DNA from: Rhodovulum visakhapatnamense
GTDB lineage: Bacteria > Pseudomonadota > Alphaproteobacteria > Rhodobacterales > Rhodobacteraceae
NCBI RefSeq assembly: GCF_004365965.1
Contig: NZ_SOEB01000006.1
Coordinates: 124,001 to 188,000, forward strand
Direction: 5' to 3'
Length of the DNA stretch: 64,000 nt
Below, piece by piece: positions 8,053-17,218 of the stretch (position 1 is the first letter of the stretch; each line of letters begins with the position of its first letter). Under the pieces are notes generated by a model. That model searched no databases and was not told the DNA's origin. It worked only from the letters and a program-made list of their open reading frames with translations. The translations under genes and the position numbers were made by a program.

Positions 8053-9192
8053 TCACATCTTGCACGCGTCCTCGTAGGGATTGCCGCGATCGGTCATCGC
8101 GGTGCCGACGATCTTGTTGGTGTAGATGTCGCCCTCCTTCACCACCTCGCGGACGTAAAGATCCTGGATCGGGTGGTTCGACGGGGCAAAGCTGAACTTG
8201 CCGCGGACTGAGGCGAAATCGGCCTCTTTCAGAGCCGCGCGGAAGGCCTCGGCATCCGAAACCGGCGCCTTGGCCATGGCCGACAGCAGCAGGTTCGCGG
8301 TGTCATAGCCATAGGCGGCGTAGACCGAGGGCAGGCGCCCGTATGCGGCGCGGAAGCTCTCGACGAAGGTCGCGTTCGCGGCAGTGTCGAGATCGGGCGA
8401 CCAGTTCGCGCCGTTCAGCACGCCCACGGCAGCATCGCCCATCGCCTGAAGGATCGACTGATCGAAGCTGAAGGCCGGGCCGATCAGCGGCAGGCCGACG
8501 CCGGAATCGGCGTATTGCTTGACGAAGGAAATCCCCATGCCGCCCGGCAGGAAGATGAAGACCCCGTCGGCGCCCGAGGCGCGGATCTGCGCGATCTCGC
8601 CGGCATAATCGGTCTGGCCGAGCTGGGTATAGACCTCGGACACCACCTCGCCCTCGTAGAACCGCTTGAACCCGCTCAGCGAATCTTTCCCCGCCGGGTA
8701 GTTCGGCGCCATGATGAAGGCGCGTTTGATACCTGCAGTGGCGGCATAGGCCCCGGCCGCCTCGTGCAGGTTGTCGTTCTGGTAGCTGACCGAGAAATAG
8801 CCCGGGTTGCAGCCCTTGCCCGCCAGTTGCGAGGGCGCGGCATTGGTCGAGAGATAGGTCTTGCCCTGCGCGGTCGCGGCCGGAACCACCGCCATGGCGA
8901 GGTTCGACCAGACGATGCCGGTCAGCACATCGACCTTGTCGGACTGGATCAGCTTGTCGGCCAGTTGCACGGCGATTTCGGGCTTCTGCTGGTCATCCTC
9001 GATCACGACCGTCAGGTCGGGATTGGCGGCGGCCTCGACCGCCAGCATGAACCCGTCGCGCGTGTCGATCCCGAGGCTCGCGCCGCCGCCCGAAAGCGTG
9101 GTGATCATGCCGACCTTCACCGGATCGGCGGCGGCGGACCCCGCCAGCGCAAGCGCGGCCCCGGCCGCCAGAAGCGTTGCCTTGAATGCCAT
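8053..9192 (-). CDS. ABC transporter periplasmic substrate-binding protein, LivK family
   Basis: A 379-residue type I periplasmic binding protein. Residues 1-22 are a signal peptide (positive start, hydrophobic core, cleavage after SAAA). The mature part begins with VKVGMITTLSGGGASLG, as in LivK, AmiC and aromatic-acid binding proteins. ATG 9192 is chosen because GGGAAG lies 6 nt upstream and the signal peptide begins there. It is the first gene of the livKHMGF operon. The ligand cannot be read from the sequence; amides, amino acids and aryl acids are all used by close families. Downstream genes overlap or abut, so one promoter upstream of 9192 likely drives all five. Confidence 0.88.
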   Translation of the reverse strand: MAFKATLLAAGAALALAGSAAADPVKVGMITTLSGGGASLGIDTRDGFMLAVEAAANPDLTVVIEDDQQKPEIAVQLADKLIQSDKVDVLTGIVWSNLAMAVVPAATAQGKTYLSTNAAPSQLAGKGCNPGYFSVSYQNDNLHEAAGAYAATAGIKRAFIMAPNYPAGKDSLSGFKRFYEGEVVSEVYTQLGQTDYAGEIAQIRASGADGVFIFLPGGMGISFVKQYADSGVGLPLIGPAFSFDQSILQAMGDAAVGVLNGANWSPDLDTAANATFVESFRAAYGRLPSVYAAYGYDTANLLLSAMAKAPVSDAEAFRAALKEADFASVRGKFSFAPSNHPIQDLYVREVVKEGDIYTNKIVGTAMTDRGNPYEDACKM

Positions 9193-9256
9193 TGTCGTCT
9201 TCCCCGTTCTCTGCCCGGCTTCTGGGCCCCCTGGTCCCGGCCGGTTGGCGGGCATG

Positions 9257-9800
9257 CTAAGCCGGGCCTGCGTCCTGCGGCAAGCGGCGAATGGCCACCC
9301 GAGGCGGGGCGGTCCCGGCGGCGGCGGCGCGGCTGGCCTCGGCGGCATCGCCATAGCGGCCGGTGAAATTGCGGGTCCGCGCGACGCGGCCATAGCGGGT
9401 TTCCCAGGGCACGAGGCGCGGATCAAGCGTCGATTGCGGGCTGATCGCGACCACCGTGGCGCCCGGCACCGCAGCGGAATAGGCCGCGGCCCCATAGCCG
9501 CCCATCGAGGCGCCGCAGAACACCACCCTCTCGAACCGGGCGAAGAAGCCCGAGGTCGCCAGGCGGCCGAATTCGCCCGCGACGGCCGGGTCGCGAAACC
9601 AGGTCCAGCCGACGGTCATCACCCCCAGCATCGACCAGCCGTTCCGGGCGATGACGTCGAAGCCCCGGGGGCGGCGGCCTTCGCGCTTTTCCAGCGCCAG
9701 TTCCAGATTGTCGAAGGTTACCACAAGGGCCGGCCCCCGCGGCACGACCAGAAAGCAATGGGCGCCGCAATCGGTAAAGCTGTCCCAAGGCCCGGCAAGG
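9257..9800 (-). pseudogene. Truncated alpha/beta-hydrolase-like protein remnant
   Basis: A coherent frame from about 9800 to the stop at 9257 has an alpha/beta-hydrolase-like nucleophile elbow (GASMGG) followed by VVAISPQSTLDP. No start codon with a ribosome site is visible, since the frame runs back into the end of the broken methyltransferase. It stops soon after NFTGRYGDAAEAS, where I would expect the hydrolase-like domain to continue, so it looks cut at both ends. Neighbours upstream are all degenerate glycan genes. The domain call is moderate; that it is a remnant rather than a small intact gene is inference. Confidence 0.5.
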
Positions 9801-9869
9801 TCGCGGGCGACGCCCGTCCAGCGGTCGGCAGACCGGCGCGCGGAAGCGGGAGCGGGGGCTTTGGCGCGG

Positions 9870-10544
9870 CGTCGGGGGCGGGGCGCAGGGCGACAGTCCG
9901 GTGCCTGGGCCCGGTGGCCAGAACGCGGGTTTGCCCCATCCGGCGCAGGTCGGCCAGCCGGCCCGAGCCGTTGCGGATGTCGGCGATCAGCGTAGCGCCC
10001 GCCGCGATCACCCGGCGGAACAGCCGGTCATAGGTCGAAACCGGGTAGTGATAGCCGCAGGAGAGCAGACTGATCGCTGCGTCGGGCGCGAGGTCCGACA
10101 GATCGTCATGGCGGGGGGTGAAGGTTACGATCATCGCTTCGGGCACGCCATCGGCGACAAGGAAGGCGCGGGTGCGGGCAGGATCGGCAAAGCCCGCGCC
10201 GGTATCCTTCAGGCCGAAATGGCGGGCCTCGGTCGTTTCGATGTCGATCAGGTCAAGCGTGCAGCCGAAGCGGCGATACAGGAATAGATCGACCAGCCCG
10301 GACCCGCAGCCGATATCGGCAAGCCGGGTGGGCGGCGGCTCGGCCAGCGCGTCGCCCAGAAGCCGGGCGGCCGTCTCGGCCTCGGTCAGGGCTCGGTCGA
10401 GGATTTCGTCCCGCCGCGCGCGGGCCAGCGCCCGCAAGGGGGCGTCGTCGCCTGCCTTCCAGGTGCGGCTCTCGGGTCCGGCTTCGGCGATGGCGCTGCG
10501 CTGCGCTGCAGGATCAGGTTCGCGACATCGGCCTCGTCGAACAT
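9870..10544 (-). pseudogene. Class I SAM-dependent methyltransferase, frameshifted
   Basis: The frame beginning at the ATG at 10544 (MFDEADVANLILQRS) has to be joined to the next frame to continue into a normal methyltransferase. SAM-binding motif I is LADIGCGSGLVDLFLYRRFG, and HDDLSDLAPDAAISLLSCG and IADIRNGSGRL follow. The break sits exactly at three tandem copies of the pentamer GCGCT (10493-10507, plus strand); removing one copy restores the frame. The protein would be about 220 residues. It lies in a cluster of other broken glycan genes and may have modified a surface polysaccharide. A sequencing error at the repeat is possible but less likely given the nonsense codons next door. Confidence 0.6.
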
Positions 10545-11383
10545 CGAAAAGTCGGGCCGGGCTTTGCGGTGCGGCGCCAAAGGGGCCGTGGCGATCCAGT
10601 GACGGTCCAGCAGCGCGGCGGAAAGGCTGCCTGGGGGGCTGCCCGCCGATCGTGTCCGGTGCATTGCGAAACCGCCGCCCCCAGAAATGCATCGAGCGCG
10701 TCTCGGGACCGTCGCGCGCCTCGGCCCCGGCTTGGCGGGCGGGGCGGAGCGGCAGTGCGGCGCGGGTAAACGGGATCGGGTAAAGAACCGGCGGCGGGAA
10801 GGCGCGGCCGGCCTCGCCGGTTTCGGTCAGGAAATGGGTCAGCGCATCCGGCCCCCAGCCCCCCAGGGCAGGTCGCGGACATGCACAGGGGCGCCCGCCT
10901 TTGCCCAGGCCCTGAGGTCGGCCTGGCGCGCATGCGGATAGAAGCGCGGGACGGGTCGTTTTGTTCGGTAAAGGCCAGCAGCGCCGCCAGCGCCGGGCTG
11001 TCGGGCGGCAGCCCCGGCGCGCCGCCATTGATGTGGCGGTCTGTCTGCCAGCCCGGAAGATAGCCGGTTTCGGTCTCGTACGGGCGCAGGCACTAGGCAT
11101 CGGTATCGGCCCAGATCATGCCCGGGCACTCGGCCAGCAGGCGATAGCGGAACCGGTCCGACAGAAGCGCGGGACTGCCGGACTTGGCGTGGCAGAGCAT
11201 GCGGTCGGTTGCGAAACCCTCTTCGGCCCGCTCGAACCGCATGCCGGGCGGCAGGCCCTCGATGGGTGCATAGCCGAAGACGGTGACCTCGTGTCCCAGA
11301 TCGACGAAGGAGGTCAGGCACAGCCGTTCGAGTCAGCCAAGCGCCGGGCCGATCCAGAGCGTGCCGACCCATGCAAGCGGCAT
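10545..11383 (-). pseudogene. DXD-type glycosyltransferase, multiply inactivated
   Basis: From the ATG at 11383 (MPLAWVGTLWIGPALG) the frame is a recognisable capsule-type glycosyltransferase. A TGA at 11333-11335 stands where Trp is expected and a TAG at 11093-11095 follows the ADTD metal-binding motif where an aromatic residue is expected. Reading through both gives a coherent protein (ADTD, then GYLPGWQTDRHINGG). Further frameshifts are needed before RFYPHARQADL and before ETRSMHFWGRRFRN. Two point nonsense changes plus several frameshifts make this a true pseudogene. Function was probably sugar transfer in a surface glycan, by context. Confidence 0.72.
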
Positions 11384-11446
11384 CGCTGCCGTCTCCCTTT
11401 AATTGCCCGCAAGGGGCCATCGGCCCATGGCGAGCCGGGACTAGGG

Positions 11447-13731
11447 TCAATGCCGGGCTTCGCCTGGCGGGACGGTAAAGAAGAAATCGGCGGGCGGATC
11501 GGTTTGCAGCAGGCTGTCGGGGATTGCGCCCGGCCCGGCGAGAAAGACGCTCGGCCAGAAATGCGCCAGCATCCGCGACAGCCGCCGCAGCCGCTCGCGG
11601 GTCAGCTCGGCATGAAAGGCTGCGGGCTCGGGCGCGGCCATCCGGTCGGCGATGCGCGCGCGATGGGCGGCGACGCAGGTCAAATGAGCGGCGGCGATTT
11701 CGGGATCGGCCATCAGCCGCGCCCGCTCGGCCTCCATCGCCGCAAGGCGGCGCCGGACCGACAGGTCGTCTTCGGCGTTACGGTTCATCCGGAACCAGTA
11801 GCCAAGCCCCTGGTCGCGGTCGACATGGTTGACCCGGCCGCGGTCGCGCTTGACCAGAAAGCTCTGGGCCGAGCGCAGGGCGAAATGGTACATCTGCACC
11901 AGATCGTAGCCCGCCGTTCCGGGCGGGCGAGCGGCAGGCGGTGCGGTACATCTGGGGCGGCAGCGGCCGGCCAGAGCCATTGACCCAGCGGATCTCGTTC
12001 AGCCGCCCGGGTTCCAGCCCCCTGGGGCGGTGGACGCCCAGCTTGCGAAAAAGTCCCTTATTGCGAAAGAGCGTCTTGACCCCCCGGGTCTGATGCGGCT
12101 TGCGCGTCATCTTGGTCGCGCAGAGGGTGAATTGGGCCATCGCCGGGCGATCCTCGTAGCCGTCGATGTCGGCATTGCCGAACAGCCGCCCGGTCATCGA
12201 GATCGGGTTGGCGCCCCGGGTCGCGGCAAACAGCGCGGCCAGCGTGCCGTCGCCGGTCGTGATGGTGATGAACCCGTCGACATCCATGCAGACGATCCAG
12301 CCCGCCTCGCGGATCGCGGGCTCGTCCTCCGCTGCCTGCAGCGCGGCATGCTGGGGCTTCAGCCCGGTGGCGCGGTAGGGGTTCGTCCGGTGCTGCACCA
12401 GTCCCTTGCTGTCAAGACGCGCCAGCAGCCGGTCGGTGCCGTCTGTGCAATCGTTGGTGTGGACCAGAATGTCGTCGACGCCGATGGCGCGGTGATGGGC
12501 CAGCCATTGAGGCTGACGGGGCCTTCGTTCTTCATGGTCGTGACGATGGCCACGCGCCCGGGGCTTGGGTCGGGGCCTTGGTGGGCGGCGGCCCGTGTCG
12601 GGGCGGAGCGCGGAACTGCGGGGGCATGGCCGAATTCGCGGGCGACCGGATCGGCCAGCGCGAGCGCGGCCGCAAGGCTTGTCCTGGGCACGATCCGGCC
12701 GACCGGATGGCCGCGATGGCGCATACCGATGCAAAGGAAAAGACTGCCTCGGCCGTGGCCTCGCCTGCCCGGTGCGCGCGCCAGGGCCGATTGTCGGGCA
12801 TCTGGGCCGGCACGACGCACCAGCGGCGCAGCCCGCGCGGCCGGTCGAACTGGAGGCACCCGTGATCGGCAAAGCCCGGCCGGGCCGGGTCGCGGGATTA
12901 CCACGGAAAGACATGGCGCCCCAGCAGCGCCAGCGCGCCCGAGGCCCGGGCGGTCTCGAAGACAGTGGTGCCGTACGGGGCGGGGCACAGCAGGTCGCAA
13001 AGGTCGAGCGCGGCGACCGCGTGTGCCCCGGCCAGCCAGGCATGGGGCAGCCATTCGTACAGATGCCCCTCGCCCAGCGGCGCCCGCCAGCGGTCGGGGG
13101 CGGGCGGGGTCATGCGGGCCTTGCCCGGGGCCTCGGGGACATTGAGCGGATGGCTTTCGGGGGCCGCGCCGGGGGGGCCAAGCGGATGATCGAAGCCGAC
13201 CAGCAGCACCCGGGTCAGCCCGTCGAGCCGGGGGCGAAGGACGGCCAGCGCCTCGGCGAACCTGTCGGCCTCGGGGCCGGGCGGGGCGCGCTCGACGATC
13301 AGCGCGGCCTGAAGCTTCTTGGGGGGCGGCGGTAAAAGGCCAGCCAGTCTGGGGGCCCGTCTGCGGCCCCGTCTGCGGCCTCGTCTGCGGTTTCGCCGTT
13401 CCGAAGCGCGACCAGAACGTTGAGCCCGGCGAAAAGGTGGGTCCGGGCCGGGCGCGGATCAGGCATGACGGCCCCGCCGTCGAGCGTCAGCGGAACCGGG
13501 CCTTCGTCGCTGCCGCAGGTCAACGTCAGAAGCGTCGCGCCCGCGACCGTGCGAAGCGTGGTGGCCGTCGTCTCGCCCGCCGGACCGACGGCGCCCGGCG
13601 GCGCGGTTCCGGCCAGCATCGCTGTGACCTCTCGTCCGCTGCCTGCGGGCGTGGCGACCGTGTCCAGGCAGATCGCGGCCAAGCGGCCGGGCGGTTAGCG
13701 CGACGGGCAGGATCTCGGGACCGGGGGCCAT
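11447..13731 (-). pseudogene. Large glycosyltransferase family 2 protein with N-terminal accessory domain, multiply frameshifted
   Basis: Pieces of one protein of about 750 residues lie in order on the minus strand. N-terminus MAPGPEILPVALTARPLG (ATG 13731) continues in other frames through PDWLAFYRRPP, VLLVGFDHPLG and LYEWLPHAWLAG. Then comes a GT2 domain (VAIVTTMKNEG, WLAHHRAIGVDDILVHTND, a metal-site MDVD) and a C-terminal part containing YHFALRSAQSFLVKR. Lesions seen: frameshifts near 13690, at a G6 run (13321-13326), near 12690, near 12508 and near 11930, and an in-frame TAA at 12898-12900. Some runs could be sequencing errors, but the number and types argue for decay. Whether the N-terminal part was a separate gene is unclear. 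Confidence 0.65.
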
Positions 13732-13737
13732 CGGCTC

Positions 13738-14770
13738 AGAGCCTCCCCCGCGCCACGCGGATACAGTGCGTAGATGGCGGCGGCCCGGTCGGGCGGCAAC
13801 GCCCGGCTGCCCCCGGCCAGCACAAGCTGGCTGTAGAAGGCGTGGCGCTCGGGCGTGGCGATCTGGCGCGCGGCCTCGGCCCGATGCCAGTCAAGCGTGG
13901 CCTCCTGCAGCGCGGCCAGCCCGGGCAGGGCGGTGAGGCGCGCGCGCACCGCGGCGGTGGCGGGGGCCATCGCGGCGATCGAGCGGTCTTCGACGGTGTT
14001 GAAATTCCGTTCGACCCAATGGCCCAGATCGACCGCGCGGTCCGTCCGGTTCGGCAGGCCGCGGGCGCGTTTGACGACGAAGGCCTTGGGCGACTTCACC
14101 GCGTAATGGTTGATTTCGGCCAATGCCCGCCCGGCCTGCCCCCCCCCAGAGCGAGAGCCGCCCGGGGTGTGCCGCGAAGCGTTCTGGCAGGGGCGTGCCG
14201 CTGCCATCGACCCAGCGGGGCGGGGCCCGTCCGGGCACCGGGCGCGGGCGGTGGATGCCGATCCGGCCGAAGGCCTCGATACGGTAGAGCGTCTTGAAGA
14301 AGCTTGCCGCGACCGGGAAGGCGGCATCGGGGGGCATGGCGGCGGTGAAGACCTCGGTCACCGGTTGGTCGGGATCCCGGTTTCGCCGTTGCCGCCGGAA
14401 AGCCGCCAGGGCAGGGCCGCGATCAGTGCCGCCAGATCGTGGCCGGGGACGTGGATGTTGAGATATTCGTCGAGGTCGATGCCGAGGATCCAGTCGGCCC
14501 CGGCCGCGCGGGGGGGGGGCGGCCTTCAGCGCCTGTCATTGCAGGCTTTTGCCCCGGCCGCGCGGGGTTCTGCAGATGGGGCGCCAGACCGGCGGTGTCG
14601 AGCAGGTCGAGCATGTTGTCGGTGCCGTCGTCGCAACCGTCGGTCACGACGATGATGCCGTCCGCGCCCGCGCCCAGAGGATGGGCGAGCCAGTCCGGCG
14701 GATAGGGGCCCTCGTTCCGGGCCCTCGTTCCGGGCCGTCGTGACGATCAGGACGCGCGCGCAGCGGCGGG
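13738..14770 (-). pseudogene. Glycosyltransferase family 2 protein, 5'-truncated and frameshifted
   Basis: A second GT2 gene of about 340 codons. It opens in VLIVTTARNEGP with no start codon, because an in-frame TAG lies just upstream, next to the cobQ stop. Landmarks in order: TDGCDDGTDNMLDLLDTAGL, ADWILGIDLDEYLNIHVPG with the metal-binding DLDE, FFKTLYRIEAFGRIGIHRP and INHYAVKSPKAFVVKR. Lesions: a 13-bp tandem duplication at 14708-14733, a frameshift near 14553, a TGA at 14536-14538 where Trp is expected, a frameshift near 14382, and a one-base excess in a C9 run at 14139-14147. Clearly non-functional as assembled. Confidence 0.7.
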
Positions 14771-14801
14771 CCTTCTTGCCGCCTGTGCCCCCGGCGGGGG
14801 G

Positions 14802-16262
14802 CTAGTTTGCGGGGACGACACCGGCGAGGGTAAACAGCGCGTCAATGTCGAGATGGGCTTCGAGATGGGAGGCCAGCGCGTCGAGCGTGTCCTCGACCGC
14901 CTGGCCGTAGCCTTCGGTGCCGGTCTCGACCCCGAGCCGGGCCAGCCAGGCGCGGCGGAAGCCGTCTTCGGAGAAAAGCCCGTGCAGATAGCTGCCCGCA
15001 ACGCGCCCGTCGGCCGAGACCGCGCCTTCGGCGCGGCCCGCGACATGGGCAAAGGGGCGGGCGCGGTCGGGACCGTCGGTCGCGCCGATATGGATCTCAT
15101 AGCCGGAAAACGCGGCGCCGGTGGCGGCATGGGTGGCCGCGACCCGGGTCAGGGTCTTGTCGGCATGCATCACCGTCTCGACCTCGAGCAGGCCGAGCCC
15201 CTCGGTCAGGCCCGGCGGCCCTTCGAGCCCGTGCGGATCGGCGATGCGTCGGCCGAGCATCTGATAGCCGCCGCAAAGCCCCAGCACCCGCCCGCCCCGG
15301 CGCAGATGCGCGGCAAGGTCGATATCCCAGCCCTGGGCGCGCAGGAAGGCCAGATCGCCCCGGGTCGATTTGGTGCCGGGCAGGATCACCAGATCGGCAT
15401 CGCCGGGCAGGGCGCGGCCGGGCGGGATCATGGTCAGCCGGATCCCGGGTTCCAGTTTGAGCGGGTCGAGATCGTCGAAATTGGCGATCCGCGACAGCAT
15501 CGGGCAGACGACGTGAAAGGCGCCCCGGCCCGCGCCGCCCAGATCGACCGCATCCTCGGCGGGCAGGCGGCAGGCGTCTGGAAACCACGGGATGACGCCG
15601 AAGCCGGGCCAGCCGGTGCGGTCCGCGATCAGCCGGTAGCCGTCGTCGAAAAGCCGCGGATCGCCGCGGAACTTGTTGATGGCAAAGCCCCGCACCATCG
15701 CCAGATCGCCCGGGTCGAGCACCGCGCGCGTGCCGACGATCTGGGCGATCACGCCGCCCCGGTCGATATCGCCGATCAGCACCACCGGCACATTCGCGGC
15801 CTGTGCAAAGCCCATATTGGCGATGTCGCCCGCGCGCAGGTTGACCTCGGCCGGGCTGCCCGCGCCCTCGACGATGATCAGGTCCCGTCCGGCGGCGAGG
15901 CGGTGGAAGCTTTCCAGTACCGGGGCCATCAGCTTCGGTTTCTCGGCGGCGAAAGCACGGGCGCGCAGCGCGCCCCGGGCGCGGCCCTGCACGACCACCT
16001 GGGCGCCGGTATCGGTTTCGGGTTTCAAGAGGACCGGGTTCATATCGGTCAGCGGTTCGATCCCCGCGGCCCGGGCCTGCAGCGCCTGCGCCCGGCCGAT
16101 CTCGCCGCCATCGGCGGTCACCGCGGCATTGTTCGACATGTTCTGCGGCTTGAACGGCGCGACACTTAGCCCGCGCCGGAGCGCCGCGCGGCAGAGCCCG
16201 GCGACCAGAAGCGACTTGCCCACGTTCGAGCCTGTGCCTTGCAGCATGAGTGCGCGTGTCAT
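14802..16262 (-). CDS. cobQ: Cobyric acid synthase CobQ
   Basis: A 486-residue cobyric acid synthase, which amidates adenosylcobyrinic a,c-diamide at four side chains with glutamine and ATP. The N-terminal dethiobiotin-synthase-like ATPase part has GTGSNVGKS near residues 10-18 and FKPQNMSNN. The C-terminal half is a triad glutamine amidotransferase with nucleophile Cys in GLCGGYQM and the catalytic HGLF region. Length matches the family. It is the third gene of a riboswitch-led B12 operon after btuB and a btuF-like gene. No other corrin-ring gene is in the window, so here it may serve salvage or complete a pathway encoded elsewhere. Confidence 0.95.
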   Translation of the reverse strand: MTRALMLQGTGSNVGKSLLVAGLCRAALRRGLSVAPFKPQNMSNNAAVTADGGEIGRAQALQARAAGIEPLTDMNPVLLKPETDTGAQVVVQGRARGALRARAFAAEKPKLMAPVLESFHRLAAGRDLIIVEGAGSPAEVNLRAGDIANMGFAQAANVPVVLIGDIDRGGVIAQIVGTRAVLDPGDLAMVRGFAINKFRGDPRLFDDGYRLIADRTGWPGFGVIPWFPDACRLPAEDAVDLGGAGRGAFHVVCPMLSRIANFDDLDPLKLEPGIRLTMIPPGRALPGDADLVILPGTKSTRGDLAFLRAQGWDIDLAAHLRRGGRVLGLCGGYQMLGRRIADPHGLEGPPGLTEGLGLLEVETVMHADKTLTRVAATHAATGAAFSGYEIHIGATDGPDRARPFAHVAGRAEGAVSADGRVAGSYLHGLFSEDGFRRAWLARLGVETGTEGYGQAVEDTLDALASHLEAHLDIDALFTLAGVVPAN

Positions 16263-16351
16263 CGGGAGGGGCTTTCCTCGGAGCTTGGGCCCGTGGCGGG
16301 CGTTGCGTCCTGGGTATTTGGACCAAGAAGAAGCCGCAAGCGCATCGGGTG

Positions 16352-17218
16352 TCAGTTCTGGCCGGGGGGCGCGGTGAGGGCATCGCGGCGGCGGGTCATT
16401 TCGGCCAGGGCGTCCAGCACGAGGGGGGTGCCGCAGACCCAGTCGGGGCCGGACAGGGCCGGGGCGGCGGCGGCGGGCAGGGCGCGGAGCGCGGGATGGG
16501 CGAGGATCTCTTCGGCGCGGGAGGTTTTCGGATAGGGGCGCGAGAGGATCAGCAGGTCGGGATCGGCCATCACCAGCTCTTCGAGCGCGAGATCGAAGCC
16601 GCCGCTGCGGCCGCGCGCCGCCTGGCCGGAGCCCGCGAGGTTGCTAAAGCCCGCATGGGTCAGGATATCGTCCGACAGCGTGCCTTTGCCCTGGGTGTAG
16701 CCGTTGGCATAGAAGAAGGCGGCCAGCGGCCGGGGCGGGCCGCTGCGCGTGAGCCGGGCGAGATCCCGGACGAAGGTCTGGGCGAGCGCCTCGGCCCGGG
16801 CCTCGCGGCCCAGAAGCCGACCCGCCTCGCGCAACCGCTCGGGCACCTCGTCGAGCCGCGTCGTCAGCCCGATCCGCGCGACCCGGATGCCGAGCCGTTC
16901 CAGCATGGCGACCGTCGCCGGGTTCGAATAGGTGCCGGCCAACACCAGATCGGGGCGCATCAGAAAGATTTCCTCGGCGCCGCCGGTATTGGCGGGGTAG
17001 GCGCGGGCGGCCTCGGGCATGGCCGAGTTCATCGGGTTCGCGGCCAGGTCGCTGATCGAGACCAGCTGACCCGGCGCCGCGACCAGCATGGCAAGCTGGT
17101 CGGTGCAGAGGTTCATCGATACGACCCGCGCGGGCGGGTCGGCCAGCACCGCGGCCCCGGCAAGGGCCAGGGCCGCGGCGAGACCGATCGCGCTAGAAGG
17201 AGGCACGCAGCCCCACAT
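16352..17218 (-). CDS. Periplasmic cobalamin-binding protein, BtuF-like
   Basis: A type III periplasmic binding protein of about 288 residues. An Ala/Leu-rich signal peptide ends near VLADPP. The mature start [18 protein letters not shown], then [21 protein letters not shown] and [19 protein letters not shown], match the vitamin B12/ferrisiderophore-binding class. The start is uncertain: ATG 17218 lies inside the end of btuB with no clear ribosome site, and a GTG at 17206 is possible, so translation is probably coupled to btuB. No BtuCD permease or ATPase gene is in the window. The position between btuB and cobQ downstream of a cobalamin riboswitch supports a B12 role. Confidence 0.82.
   Translation of the reverse strand: MWGCVPPSSAIGLAAALALAGAAVLADPPARVVSMNLCTDQLAMLVAAPGQLVSISDLAANPMNSAMPEAARAYPANTGGAEEIFLMRPDLVLAGTYSNPATVAMLERLGIRVARIGLTTRLDEVPERLREAGRLLGREARAEALAQTFVRDLARLTRSGPPRPLAAFFYANGYTQGKGTLSDDILTHAGFSNLAGSGQAARGRSGGFDLALEELVMADPDLLILSRPYPKTSRAEEILAHPALRALPAAAAPALSGPDWVCGTPLVLDALAEMTRRRDALTAPPGQN

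Noticed and set aside
6105-8195. A 696-codon plus-strand open frame rich in Arg, Gln and His
   Set aside because: It lies antisense to livM and livH, whose permease sequences are clear; composition shows it is a shadow.
14510-14519. A run of ten G in the second GT2 pseudogene as a phase-variation tract
   Set aside because: The reading frame passes through it without a shift in the best reconstruction, and the gene has several other lesions, so slippage here would not restore it.
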